This document shows, piece by piece, positions 1 to 8,898 of a stretch of DNA of 64,000 nucleotides. The translations under genes and the position numbers were made by a program. The notes under the pieces were generated by a model. That model was not told the DNA's origin. It saw nothing but the letters and a program-made list of their open reading frames with translations, and did not search any database. Position 1 is the stretch's first letter; every line of letters starts with the position of its first letter. The DNA comes from Pseudomonadota bacterium (lineage in GTDB: Bacteria; Pseudomonadota; Gammaproteobacteria; Burkholderiales; Burkholderiaceae_C): the NCBI GenBank assembly GCA_018241405.1, contig JAFEDY010000011.1, positions 1 to 64,000 on the forward strand, read 5' to 3'.

Positions 1-725
1 TGAGCGACAAGCTGCTCGAACTCAAGGGCGTGCACACGCACATCGGCGCCTACCACATCCTGCACGGGGTAGACCTGGCGGTGCCCAAGGGGCAACTGAC
101 CATGCTGCTGGGGCGCAACGGCGCGGGCAAGACGACCACATTGCGCACCATCATGGGCCTGTGGCAGGCCTCGCAGGGCCGCATCACCCTGGCCGGGCGC
201 GACATCACGAAGATGCACACGCCGCAGATTGCCCACCTGGACATCGCCTACGTACCCGAGAACATGGGCATCTTCGCCGACCTCAGCGTGAAGGAAAACC
301 TGCTGCTGGCCGCGCGCGGCGCGCGCACCGCGGCGCAGATGGACCAGAGCCGGCTGGCGTGGATCTTCAAGCTGTTCCCGGCCGTCGAGAAGTTCTGGAA
401 CCACCCCGCGGGCAAGCTCTCGGGCGGGCAAAAGCAGATGGTGGCCGTGGCGCGCGCCATCGTCGAGCCGCGCGACCTGCTCATCGTCGACGAGCCCAGC
501 AAGGGCCTGGCGCCCGCCATCATCAACAACATGATCGAGGCCTTCGATCAGCTCAAGAAGAGCGGCGTCACCATCCTGCTCGTCGAGCAGAACATCCACT
601 TCGCCAAGCGCCTGGGCGACACCGTGGCCGTGATGGACAACGGCTGCGTGGTGCACGCGGGCAGCATGGCCCAGCTTGCGCAGGACGAGGGGTTGCAGCA
701 GTCGCTGCTGGGGCTGGCACTATGA
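1..725 (+). CDS. livF: ABC transporter ATP-binding protein, branched-chain amino acid type (LivF); lacks only its first base
   Basis: ATPase that drives a branched-chain amino acid type importer from the cytoplasmic face. The frame is open from base 1, and bases 1-2 (TG) fit an ATG whose A lies just outside the window, so the protein is about 241 residues, normal for LivF. Walker A GRNGAGKTT lies near residue 38, the signature LSGGQ near 140, Walker B LIVDEP near 161 and the switch histidine in VEQNIH near 196. The stop overlaps the ATG of the next permease (ATGA), which indicates translational coupling. The LivG partner is presumably upstream, outside the window. The substrate cannot be read from sequence; such systems in Comamonadaceae carry amino acids, amides, urea or aromatic acids. 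Confidence 0.93.
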   Translation, partial: SDKLLELKGVHTHIGAYHILHGVDLAVPKGQLTMLLGRNGAGKTTTLRTIMGLWQASQGRITLAGRDITKMHTPQIAHLDIAYVPENMGIFADLSVKENLLLAARGARTAAQMDQSRLAWIFKLFPAVEKFWNHPAGKLSGGQKQMVAVARAIVEPRDLLIVDEPSKGLAPAIINNMIEAFDQLKKSGVTILLVEQNIHFAKRLGDTVAVMDNGCVVHAGSMAQLAQDEGLQQSLLGLAL

Positions 726-1702
726 ACAGGAACCTCGACTGGATTCCGCTGGCCCTGGTGCCGGTGCTCGCGCTCATCGCGCTGCCGCTCGTCGGCTCGG
801 GTTCGACCTGGCTCACGCTCACGGTGGCGGGCCTGGCCATGGGCATGATCATCTTCATCATCGCCTCGGGCCTCACGCTGGTGTTCGGCCTCATGGACGT
901 GCTGAACTTCGGCCATGGCGTTTTCATCGCGCTGGGCGCCTTCGTGGCCACCAGCGTGCTGGGCAGCATGGGCGACTACACCAACAGCAGCGAACTCTGG
1001 CGCAACCTGCTGGCCGTGCTGCCCGCCATGGTGGTGGCCATGCTGGTCGCGGGGGCCATCGGCCTGGCGTTCGAGCGCTTCATCGTGCGGCCCGTGTACG
1101 GCCAGCACCTCAAGCAGATCCTCATCACCATGGGCGGCATGATCATCGGCGAGGAGCTCATCAAGGTCATCTGGGGCCCGCAGCAGATCCCGCTGCCGCT
1201 GCCGGGCGGCATGATGGGCTCCTGGTTCATCGGCGACGCCGCCGTGGAGAAGTACCGCATCGTGGCCGTGCTGGTGGGCCTGGCCGTGTTCGCGCTGCTG
1301 GCCTGGACGCTGTCGCGCACCAAGGTGGGCCTCTTGATCCGCGCCGGCGTGCAGGACCGCGAGATGGTCGAGTCGCTCGGCTATCGCATCCGGCGCCTGT
1401 TCGTGGGCGTGTTCGTGGTGGGCAGCGCGCTCGCCGGCCTGGGCGGCGTGATGTGGGGCCTGTACCAGCAGAACGTGGTGCCGCAGATGGGCGCCCAGGT
1501 CAATGTGCTGATCTTCATCGTGATCATCATCGGCGGGCTGGGCTCGACCGGCGGCGCGCTCATCGGCGCGCTGCTCGTGGGCCTGATGGCCAACTACACG
1601 GGCTTTCTGGCACCGAAGGTGGCGCTGTTTTCCAACATCGCGCTCATGGTGGCCATGCTGCTGTGGCGCCCGCAGGGTGTGTACCCGGTGGCCAACCGCT
1701 GA
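722..1702 (+). CDS. livH: ABC transporter permease, branched-chain amino acid type (LivH)
   Basis: Inner-membrane permease of the same importer, 326 residues, with about eight hydrophobic segments spread over its whole length. The sequence near residue 55, SGLTLVFGLMDVLNFGHG, is the hallmark of LivH permeases. A late glycine-rich segment, IGGLGSTGGALIGALLVG, is the conserved loop that meets the ATPase. The ATG at 722 is chosen because it overlaps the livF stop by four bases and gives the standard LivH N-terminus; the frame stays open further upstream only as antisense-like filler. It forms a heterodimeric channel with the LivM permease that follows 14 bases later. Confidence 0.94.
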   Translation: MNRNLDWIPLALVPVLALIALPLVGSGSTWLTLTVAGLAMGMIIFIIASGLTLVFGLMDVLNFGHGVFIALGAFVATSVLGSMGDYTNSSELWRNLLAVLPAMVVAMLVAGAIGLAFERFIVRPVYGQHLKQILITMGGMIIGEELIKVIWGPQQIPLPLPGGMMGSWFIGDAAVEKYRIVAVLVGLAVFALLAWTLSRTKVGLLIRAGVQDREMVESLGYRIRRLFVGVFVVGSALAGLGGVMWGLYQQNVVPQMGAQVNVLIFIVIIIGGLGSTGGALIGALLVGLMANYTGFLAPKVALFSNIALMVAMLLWRPQGVYPVANR

Positions 1703-1716
1703 AGGAGGGTGGAACC

Positions 1717-2775
1717 ATGCTGAACCGAATCCTCTCCGGCGACTATCCGCGCAGCCGCGCGCTGGCGGCCATCCTCGTGGTCCTGCTGGTGGGCCTGGCG
1801 TTCGCGCCGTTCATCTTCCCCGGCGTCAAGGCGCTGTCCGTGGCCGCCAAGGTGCTGGTGTTCGTGGTGCTGGTGGCCAGCTTCGACCTGCTGCTGGGCT
1901 ATACGGGCATCGTGAGCTTCGCGCACACCATGTTCTTCGGCATCGGCGCCTATGGCGTGGCCGTGGCCACCACGCGCATGGGGCCCACCTGGTCGGCGCT
2001 GGCCGTGGGCATCGCGGGTGCGCTGGTGCTCTCGCTGCTGCTGTCGCTGGCCGTGGGCCTGTTCTCGCTGCGCGTGCGCGCCATCTTCTTCGCCATGATC
2101 ACGCTGGCCGTGGCGGCCGCATTCCAGACACTGGCCTCGCAGCTGTCCGACATCACGGGCGGCGAGGATGGCCTGAGCTTCAAGGTGCCCGAGATCCTGT
2201 CGCCGAGCTTCGAGCCCTTCGACGATCCGTTCCTCGGCGTCACCATCGACGGGCGGCTCATCTGCTACTACCTGCTGTTCGTGGCCGCCGTGGTGCTGGT
2301 GCTGGCGCTGCTGCGCATCGTGAACTCGCCCTTCGGCCGCGTGCTGCAGGCCATCCGCGAGAACGAATTCCGCGCCGAGGCCATAGGCTACCGCGTGGTG
2401 GTGTACCGCACCACGTCGAGCGTGCTCTCGGCGCTGTTCGCTTGCGCTGCGGGCGCCATGCTCGCGCTCTGGCTGCGCTACAACGGGCCCGACACCTCGC
2501 TGTCGTTCGAGATCATGATGGACTGCCTGCTGATCGTGGTGATCGGCGGCATGGGCACCATCTATGGCTCGGTCATCGGCGCCGTGTTGTTCCTGGTGGC
2601 GCAAAGCTATCTGCAGGATCTGCTGCGCCTCGCGAGCGAGGCGGCCTCGGCGCTGCCCTGGCTGGCGGCGCTGCTCTCACCCGACCGCTGGCTGCTGTGG
2701 CTGGGCCTGCTGTTCGTGCTGTCGGTCTACTACTTCCCTACCGGCGTGGTGGGCCGCCTGCGCGCGAGGGCCTGA
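1717..2775 (+). CDS. livM: ABC transporter permease, branched-chain amino acid type (LivM)
   Basis: Second inner-membrane permease of the importer, 352 residues, matching the LivM length of 320-420. A strong ribosome binding site, GGAGG at 1704-1708, precedes the ATG at 1717 with ideal spacing. The segment DLLLGYTGIVSFAHTMFFG near residue 50 is the LivM counterpart of the LivH signature, and RAIRENE-type sequence (LQAIRENEFRAEAIGY near residue 210) is the conserved cytoplasmic loop contacting the ATPases. The final hydrophobic segment ends in PTGVVGRLRARA, a typical LivM tail. It belongs to one operon with livF and livH; the secreted hydrolase gene downstream starts 71 bases later and may be read from the same transcript. 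Confidence 0.94.
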   Translation: MLNRILSGDYPRSRALAAILVVLLVGLAFAPFIFPGVKALSVAAKVLVFVVLVASFDLLLGYTGIVSFAHTMFFGIGAYGVAVATTRMGPTWSALAVGIAGALVLSLLLSLAVGLFSLRVRAIFFAMITLAVAAAFQTLASQLSDITGGEDGLSFKVPEILSPSFEPFDDPFLGVTIDGRLICYYLLFVAAVVLVLALLRIVNSPFGRVLQAIRENEFRAEAIGYRVVVYRTTSSVLSALFACAAGAMLALWLRYNGPDTSLSFEIMMDCLLIVVIGGMGTIYGSVIGAVLFLVAQSYLQDLLRLASEAASALPWLAALLSPDRWLLWLGLLFVLSVYYFPTGVVGRLRARA

Positions 2776-2846
2776 CGAATTCCTTTGGTAGTCCTTTCTT
2801 TGGCATCCCTTCCCTGAAAACCTCACCACAACAGGAGACAAAGTCC

Positions 2847-4988
2847 ATGAAGAAGACCCGTGTGAATGCAATCCGTCCCGCCGCCATTCCGGTGCTTGCG
2901 GCCGCCGTACTGACCGCCTGCGGGGGCGGCGGCGATGCCGTTCCCGTGAATGCCAAGCCCAGCTACCTGGGGCCGGTGCGGCAACAGACCTACGACGGCA
3001 GCAGCGACGACCTGCTTACTGCCGGTCTGGGCAAGACCGGCCTGGCCGCGCTCGCGCCGCCGGCCTATGCCGATCCGCTCAAGCCTACGGCGGCCGAGCT
3101 GCGCCAAGCCGCCATCCACACCAACTACCGCGCCATGCTCGATATGACGGCCGCTGGCGGCTACGGCATGCTCTATGGCCCCAACGTGGACGCCTTGGGC
3201 AACGTGACGGCGAGCGAGGGCAAGATCGCTGGCACCGAGTACATCGCCTTCGCCGACGACGGTACGGGCCGCAAAAACGTCACCCTGATGGTGCAGGTGC
3301 CCGCCAATTTCGACCCCAAGAAGGCCTGCATCATCACCGCCACGGCCTCGGGTTCGCGCGGCGTGTATGGTGGCATCTCCACAGGCGAATGGGGCCTCAA
3401 GCGCGGCTGCGCCGTGGCCTATTCGGACAAGGGCACGGGCGCAGCACCGCACGATCTCATGAACGACACCGTGCCGCTGATCGACGGCACGCGCACCACG
3501 GCCGCCGCCGCTGGCACCAATGCCGCCTTCAATGCGGGCCTGACGGCCGCCGATCTGGCTGCCTTCAACACCGCCACGCCCAACCGCTTCGCGTTCAAGC
3601 ACGCGCACTCGGGCCAGAACGCCGAGAAGGACTGGGGCCGCACCACGCTGCAGGCCGTGGAGTTTGCCTATTTCGTGCTCAACGAGCGTTTCGGTGACAA
3701 GAACTTCGCGGGAGATCGGCTGCAGACGCTCAAACCCGGCAACACCATCGTCATTGCGTCGAGCCTCTCCAACGGCGGCGGCGCGGCCATCGCCGCGGCC
3801 GAGATGGACACCCAGGGACTGATCAGCGGCGTGGCCGTGTCCGAGCCTGCCCTGGAGCTGCCGGCCAACCCCGGCGTGACGGTGCGCCGTGGCGCCACCA
3901 CCCTGTCCGTGGTGGGCAAGACGCTGGTTGACTTCACGACCTACGCCAACCTCTACCAGTCCTGCGCCTCGCTTGCGCCCTCGAGCAGCGGCGCGCCTTT
4001 TGCGGCGGCGTTTGCCGCGGGCTTTGCGAGTGCGGCCCTGCCGATCGCGCCCAACCGCTGCACGGCCCTGGCCGCGGCCGGCCTGCTGGTCTCCACCACG
4101 GTGCCGACCCAAGCCGAAGAGTCGCTGCAAAAGCTGCGCGACTACGGCTGGGAGCCCGAGTCGAACGACCTGCACGCTTCGCTGGCAGCCTTCGAGGTGG
4201 CGCCCGCTGTGTCCGTCACCTTCGCCAACGCCCTGTCGCGCGCCAGCGTGAAGGACAACCTGTGCGGCTACAGCTACGCAGCCATCACGGCCACCGGCGC
4301 CGTGGGCACGCTGGCGCCGGCCGCGCTGGCGGACATGTTTGCCAAGGGCAACGGCGTGCCGCCATCGAGCGGCGTGCAGCTCATCAACAACAACGGCAAG
4401 CTCGGCGCGGCGCGCGACTTCCTCTCCGTCTCCTCCAACTCGGGCCTGGCCGACTGGAATACGCCCGGTGCGCTGTGCCTGCGCAACCTGGTCACGGGCG
4501 CCGACGCGGCCGCGCGCAAGCTCCAGGCCGGTGTGGACGAAACGCGGCGCAACGGCAATCTGCGCGGCAAGCCCACGCTGATCGTGCACGGCCGTGCCGA
4601 TGCGCTGCTGCCGGTCAGCCACACCTCGCGCCCCTACGCCGCGCTGAACCGACAGGTCGAAGGCGCAGCCAGCAAGCTGAGCTATCTGGAGGTCACGAAT
4701 GCCCAGCATTTCGACACTTTCATCGGCCTGCCGGCGGTGCTGCCGGGCTATGACAGCCGCTACATCCCGCTGCATGTGTACCTGAACCGCGCGCTGGACG
4801 CCGTGTACGACAACCTGACCAAGGGCACGGCATTGCCCGCCAGCCAGGTGGTGCGCACGGTGGCGCGAGGCGGCACCGCAGGCAGCGCTCCCGCGATCAC
4901 TGCAGCCAACGTGCCTCCGCTGGCCATTGTGCCCGCCGCCGGCAACGCGATCACGGTAACGGCCGGCAGCATCACCATTCCCGACTGA
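2847..4988 (+). CDS. Secreted D-(-)-3-hydroxybutyrate oligomer hydrolase, putative lipoprotein
   Basis: Hydrolyses soluble oligomers of 3-hydroxybutyrate, the breakdown products of polyhydroxybutyrate, to monomer. The 713-residue sequence has the general character of the 3HB-oligomer hydrolase family of Ralstonia and relatives (about 700 residues). The putative nucleophile is Ser308 in SLSNGGGA, a family-type serine box unlike the usual GxSxG. A hydrophobic signal runs to LTAC, with Cys25 as a plausible lipidation site, so the enzyme is probably exported and membrane anchored. AGGAG at 2832-2836 supports the ATG at 2847. Its position behind a Liv-type importer suggests linked uptake of a product or related acid, which is inference. 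A strong palindrome follows the gene. Confidence 0.85.
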   Translation: MKKTRVNAIRPAAIPVLAAAVLTACGGGGDAVPVNAKPSYLGPVRQQTYDGSSDDLLTAGLGKTGLAALAPPAYADPLKPTAAELRQAAIHTNYRAMLDMTAAGGYGMLYGPNVDALGNVTASEGKIAGTEYIAFADDGTGRKNVTLMVQVPANFDPKKACIITATASGSRGVYGGISTGEWGLKRGCAVAYSDKGTGAAPHDLMNDTVPLIDGTRTTAAAAGTNAAFNAGLTAADLAAFNTATPNRFAFKHAHSGQNAEKDWGRTTLQAVEFAYFVLNERFGDKNFAGDRLQTLKPGNTIVIASSLSNGGGAAIAAAEMDTQGLISGVAVSEPALELPANPGVTVRRGATTLSVVGKTLVDFTTYANLYQSCASLAPSSSGAPFAAAFAAGFASAALPIAPNRCTALAAAGLLVSTTVPTQAEESLQKLRDYGWEPESNDLHASLAAFEVAPAVSVTFANALSRASVKDNLCGYSYAAITATGAVGTLAPAALADMFAKGNGVPPSSGVQLINNNGKLGAARDFLSVSSNSGLADWNTPGALCLRNLVTGADAAARKLQAGVDETRRNGNLRGKPTLIVHGRADALLPVSHTSRPYAALNRQVEGAASKLSYLEVTNAQHFDTFIGLPAVLPGYDSRYIPLHVYLNRALDAVYDNLTKGTALPASQVVRTVARGGTAGSAPAITAANVPPLAIVPAAGNAITVTAGSITIPD

Positions 4989-5049
4989 GCCCCGGTTCCA
5001 GATCGGCTGTGCCGGCAGTTCGCAGAACGTGCCGAACTGAGTCGCGCCA

Positions 5050-5077
5050 CCGGCCGGCCGCTGCAGCGGTCGGCCGG
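5050..5077 (+). terminator. 28-base near-perfect palindrome, probable transcription terminator
   Basis: Two seven-base arms (CCGGCCG and CGGCCGG) enclose a G-T wobble and a self-complementary core CCGCTGCAGCGG, so the whole 28 bases can fold into one GC-rich hairpin. It starts 61 bases after the oligomer hydrolase stop. The downstream bases (ATTCCGAATTTG) are AT-rich but lack a clean T run, so the structure may stop transcription only partly or serve as a processing barrier. Confidence 0.5.
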
Positions 5078-5082
5078 ATTCC

Positions 5083-5127
5083 GAATTTGATAGCTGAAAG
5101 CGCTGGTGCAGCCTGCGCTATAGATGT
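5083..5127. repeat. Dispersed Comamonadaceae-type intergenic repeat, copy 1
   Basis: Contains TTGATAGCTG followed by AAGCGCTGG and a second half GCGCTATAG, the same elements (TTGATAGCTGC and AAGCGCTGG) that recur at six other intergenic sites in this window. It lies between the oligomer hydrolase terminator palindrome and the start of the alpha/beta hydrolase gene at 5161. Confidence 0.5.
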
Positions 5128-5160
5128 CTTTGCGCCGTGTCTTTACGTTAGGAACCTGCC

Positions 5161-6078
5161 ATGCCCACCGCTGCCGCCGTCACGCCCGCCTCGTGCTACG
5201 CCATTTGCGCCGGCTACGAGATCCACTACATGGACTGGCAGCCCGCGCCTCTGCCGCACGCCGCGGCCGCGCCGCAGGTGCCCACCGTCATCGCCTGGCA
5301 TGGTCTGGCCCGCACCGGCCGCGACATGGACGCGTTGGCCGAGCGGCTGGCGGCGGCCGGCTACCGCGTGATCTGTCCCGACACCCTGGGCCGGGGCCTG
5401 AGCCAGTGGAGCCGGGCGCCGGACAGCGACTACTGCCTGGCGTTCTACGCGCGGCTGGCGGCCGGGCTGTTTGACGCCCTGGGCATAGAGCGCGCGCACT
5501 GGGTCGGCACCTCCATGGGCGGGGCCATAGGCACGGTGTGCGCTGCGGGCCTGGTGCAGCCGGGCCTGAAGCGGCGCATCGTCAGCCTGGTGCTCAACGA
5601 CAACGCGCCCGAACTGGCAGCGCCGGCGCTGGTGCGCATCAGGGCCTATGCGGGTCAGCCGCCGGTGTTCGACACCCAGGCCGAGCTGGAAGCGTTTTTC
5701 CGCCGCGCCTATGCGCCCTATGGCTGGCTCAGCGACGCCGAGTGGCGCAAGCTGACCGAGACCAGCACGCGCCGCCTGCCCGATGGCCGCATCACGGTGC
5801 ACTACGACCCCGCCATGATGCGCCAGTTCACGGCGCACGACGACGACTACCGCATCTGGCCGCATTACGAGGCGCTGGACGTTCCCGTGCTGCTGCTGCG
5901 CGGTGTGGACTCCGACCTGGTGCTGGCCGACACGGCGCGCCGCATGATGCAATGCGGCCCCGGTGCCCGGGGCCTGCTGCAGTGGGTGGAGGTGCCCGGC
6001 TGCGGCCATGCGCCGGCGTTGAACGTGCCGGCCCACTGGCAGTGGGTGCTGGATTTTCTGGGGGCTCAGTCCTCGTGA
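5161..6078 (+). CDS. Alpha/beta hydrolase
   Basis: A 305-residue cytoplasmic alpha/beta-hydrolase fold enzyme without a signal peptide. The nucleophile elbow is GTSMGG with Ser118; the likely acid is in RGVDSDLV near residue 250, and the histidine is His283 in GCGHAP. This architecture fits esterases, C-C bond hydrolases and lactonases, and the substrate cannot be told from sequence. Weak ribosome binding (AGGAA at 5150-5154) supports the ATG at 5161. It is separated from the upstream hydrolase by a palindrome and an intergenic repeat, so it is probably transcribed separately. The 3' side runs into a 350-base stretch with no convincing gene. Confidence 0.8.
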   Translation: MPTAAAVTPASCYAICAGYEIHYMDWQPAPLPHAAAAPQVPTVIAWHGLARTGRDMDALAERLAAAGYRVICPDTLGRGLSQWSRAPDSDYCLAFYARLAAGLFDALGIERAHWVGTSMGGAIGTVCAAGLVQPGLKRRIVSLVLNDNAPELAAPALVRIRAYAGQPPVFDTQAELEAFFRRAYAPYGWLSDAEWRKLTETSTRRLPDGRITVHYDPAMMRQFTAHDDDYRIWPHYEALDVPVLLLRGVDSDLVLADTARRMMQCGPGARGLLQWVEVPGCGHAPALNVPAHWQWVLDFLGAQSS

Positions 6079-6430
6079 TGCAGAGCAGGCCATGCAGCTG
6101 CCGCAGCGCCGCGCGTATGGGCGTCGTGGACAAGGCGCCCAGGCCGCCGAACAGCAGCATGTTGTTGCGCCGGTTGGCCGGAAGGCGCGCCAAACATCGG
6201 CTTCAGGCGCATGTAGCAGAACAGCGCCACCGTCATCACATCGCTACCGATCTTGATCGGCAGGTGCAGCGCGGCTTCGCGGTACAGGCGGCATGGGGGC
6301 CCGCAGGGTGGGAACAGCAGTCTTATTCTTGGCAGATCCCGGGGCGCTGATGGTGAGACTGCCTGCGACGGTCTTTGTGCCCGGCCTTGCTCCAACGAAG
6401 GACTCGGATTGTTCTTGTATCCGGTGGGTA
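6079..6430. other. 352-base gap with no intact gene; possible decayed minus-strand coding remnant
   Basis: This gap lies between the convergent ends of the alpha/beta hydrolase and the Lon-related protease. On the minus strand two adjacent frames read like protein: LPIKIGSDVMTVALFCYMRL around 6210-6270, then a shift of frame into RNNMLLFGGLGALSTTPIRA around 6110-6170. Neither has a credible start site and I do not recognise a family. It may be the wreck of a small gene, or chance open frame in GC-rich DNA. No terminator-like hairpin with a T run is evident. Confidence 0.3.
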
Positions 6431-8896
6431 TTACGACCGCCTTGATGCCCCACTGCCGTACATGCGCGGCACGCGCCTGCGCCCCAGCGCCATGGCCTGC
6501 CAGGCGCGGCGGTAGGCCAGCAGCTGGGCCTCGGCGCGGGCATGCACGCTGTCGGCCGCCGGCTCCTCTGGTGGCAGGCCGGCCGCCATGCCGGTGAGCA
6601 GGGCGATGCCCTCACTGACATGCTGCGCGGCGTAGACGTGAAAGCGCCCGGCGGCCACGGCGTCCACCACCTGGGGTGAGAGCATCAAATGGCGCCGGTT
6701 GCGCGCCGGGATCAGCACCCCCTGCGTGCCCGAGAGGCCGGCCTGGGCGCAGACGCGAAACCAGCCCTCGATCTTTTCGTTCAGGCCGCCCACGGGCAGC
6801 ACCTCGCCATGCTGGTTGAGCGCGCCCGTGACCGCGATGTCCTGGCGCAGCGCCAGGCCCGACAGCGAGGACAAGAGCGCGTACAGCTCGGCGCAGGAGG
6901 CCGAGTCGCCCTCGATGCCGCTGTACTCCTGCTCGAACACGATGGAGGCGTTCAGCGCCAGCGGCGCCAGGTGCCCGAACAGCGCGCTCAGGTAGCTTTG
7001 CAGTATGAGCACGCCCTTGTCGTGGATGGGGCCGGACAGCTCCACCTCGCGCTCGATGTTGACCAGTCCCTCCTGGCCCGCGTGCGTGCGCGCCGTGATG
7101 CGCACCGGAAAGCCGAAGCGGTAGTCGCCCATGTCGATCTGCGTGAGCGCGTTGAGCTGGCCCACGCGCCGGCCTTCCAGCGTGATGAGCAGCTCGCCCT
7201 CGGCAATCGCCTCGTGCAGATCCTCCTCGGGCGCGTTGTGGCGCTGGCGCCGGGCGGCCAGCGCCGCCTCGACGTCGGGCGCGTCGGTGGTTTGTGCTCC
7301 GCGTGCGCGCGCCTGCGCGCAGCTCTCGACCAGCAGCGCCTCCAGGCTGGCAAAGCTGGCGCTCTGGCGCGCCTGGTCGTCGGCCTCGCGGTGCGTGAAT
7401 TCGAGCAGCCGCGCCACGGCCGCGGCGCTGCAGTGCGGCAGGCCGCGGCGTGCGCAGGAGCGGGCGATGAAGACCGCGCTGGCGTAGTGCGTCTCGCTGC
7501 TGGCCGTGAAGCGCTCGGCAAAGTCCACCTTGGTGCGAAAGCGGCGCGCCACATCGGCATCGCCCTCCTGCAGCAGGTAGTACTCGGCAGCCGAGCCTAT
7601 GAGCACCAGCTTGACCTCCACGTCCACGCCCTCGGGCTGCAGCGCCACCGTCGCGCCGCTGCCATGGCTTGCGGCCTGGTCTTCTATGGCCAGGCGGTTG
7701 CAGCGCAGGAAGCGGCGCAGCCGCTCCCACAGCGGCGCGTCGGCCACCAGGTCGCGCAAAAACAGCATCAGAAAACCACCGTGCGCGCGCAGCAGGCCGC
7801 CGGCGTGGACGCCGGAAAAATCGGCGTAGGGCGCGTCTTCGCCCGATTCGTACTGGATGTGGCCGAACAGATTGCGCAGCTGCGGGTTGTCCTCGATCAC
7901 CACCGGCGCGCCCTTGAGCGCCGCGTTGTCCACGGCCAGGTTCACCTGGCACAGCGCCAGCAGGTCGGCCAGCTCGGTGCGGCGCTCAACCTCCTGCGGG
8001 TCCTCGGCCTGCGCGCCTTCGTGCGGCACAAACAGTTCCAGGTCGTCGAGCACCTCGCGCTGCACCTGATCGAGCCAGCGCCCGAGCTTGACCGCGTCCT
8101 TGATCTGCTTGCGCAGGCCCTGGCGTATGTCGTCCAGGCCATGCGTGACCAGCGGCCCCGCGGTCTGCCGCAAGAGCTGCACCAGCGCCTCGTCGCGCGT
8201 GCGCTCCAGCGGCCGCGTGCGGTCGAGAAAGCGCACGATCTCGGCGCGCAGCTCCTCCTCGGCCTGCTCGATGGCGCCGCGTTCCTGGTCGCTGAGCGCC
8301 GCCGCCTCGGCCTCGGTCAGCGGCTCTTCGCCGCTGGCGCCCAGCAGGGTGAACACCATCTGGCCCTCGTCGCGCACCAGGCGAAAGCGCCGCTCGCGCG
8401 CAAAGTCGGCCAGCTGGCCGAAGGCGCGTGCCTCGTCGCTCTGGTAGCGCTTGTTGATGCGCTCGCTCTCGTTCTTGACGTCGGGCGCGGCCAGGCGCTT
8501 GGGGATCTCGGCCTCCAGCTGGCGGCTCCAGTCGGCCACTTGGTCGCGCAGCTGCCGCCCCTGGCCCGCGGGCAGGCGCAGCGCGCGCGGGCGCTCGGGC
8601 GCGTCGAAGTCGTGCAGAAAGCACAGGTCGGGCGGCACCGGCCGGCCCGCCGCCGCGTCCGCCATGGCCTGGCGCATCAGCGAGGCACGGCCGCTGCCGA
8701 CCTCGCCGAGCACGAACAGGTGGTAGTCGGGCTGCTGCATGGCCAGGCCAAAGCGCGCCGCGTCGAACGCGCGCTGCTGGCCAATCCAGGGCAGGGCCTC
8801 GCCCACCAGCGCGCGCGTGTCGGCAAAGCCCAGGCCATCGGGGTCTATGTGCAGGCGCAGCTGCCTGGGCGCGAGCTGGGGGCAGGGCGTGGTCAT
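6431..8896 (-). CDS. Lon-related ATP-dependent protease (AAA plus Lon catalytic domain)
   Basis: An 821-residue cytoplasmic protease of the Lon-related family that lacks the LonA N-terminal substrate domain (AAA_32 plus Lon_C architecture). The P-loop region is LGEVGSGRAS around residue 64, with Arg70 where most P-loops have Lys, as I recall is common in this family. The C-terminal third has the catalytic dyad: Ser665 in EGDSAS and Lys708 in GLNEKIEG, 43 residues apart, the same spacing as Ser679 and Lys722 of E. coli Lon. The central part is charged and probably coiled coil. The ATG at 8896 follows the hemH stop by two bases, so the two genes are cotranscribed. It may remove damaged proteins; substrates are unknown. 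Confidence 0.88.
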   Translation of the reverse strand: MTTPCPQLAPRQLRLHIDPDGLGFADTRALVGEALPWIGQQRAFDAARFGLAMQQPDYHLFVLGEVGSGRASLMRQAMADAAAGRPVPPDLCFLHDFDAPERPRALRLPAGQGRQLRDQVADWSRQLEAEIPKRLAAPDVKNESERINKRYQSDEARAFGQLADFARERRFRLVRDEGQMVFTLLGASGEEPLTEAEAAALSDQERGAIEQAEEELRAEIVRFLDRTRPLERTRDEALVQLLRQTAGPLVTHGLDDIRQGLRKQIKDAVKLGRWLDQVQREVLDDLELFVPHEGAQAEDPQEVERRTELADLLALCQVNLAVDNAALKGAPVVIEDNPQLRNLFGHIQYESGEDAPYADFSGVHAGGLLRAHGGFLMLFLRDLVADAPLWERLRRFLRCNRLAIEDQAASHGSGATVALQPEGVDVEVKLVLIGSAAEYYLLQEGDADVARRFRTKVDFAERFTASSETHYASAVFIARSCARRGLPHCSAAAVARLLEFTHREADDQARQSASFASLEALLVESCAQARARGAQTTDAPDVEAALAARRQRHNAPEEDLHEAIAEGELLITLEGRRVGQLNALTQIDMGDYRFGFPVRITARTHAGQEGLVNIEREVELSGPIHDKGVLILQSYLSALFGHLAPLALNASIVFEQEYSGIEGDSASCAELYALLSSLSGLALRQDIAVTGALNQHGEVLPVGGLNEKIEGWFRVCAQAGLSGTQGVLIPARNRRHLMLSPQVVDAVAAGRFHVYAAQHVSEGIALLTGMAAGLPPEEPAADSVHARAEAQLLAYRRAWQAMALGRRRVPRMYGSGASRRS

Positions 8897-8898
8897 GA

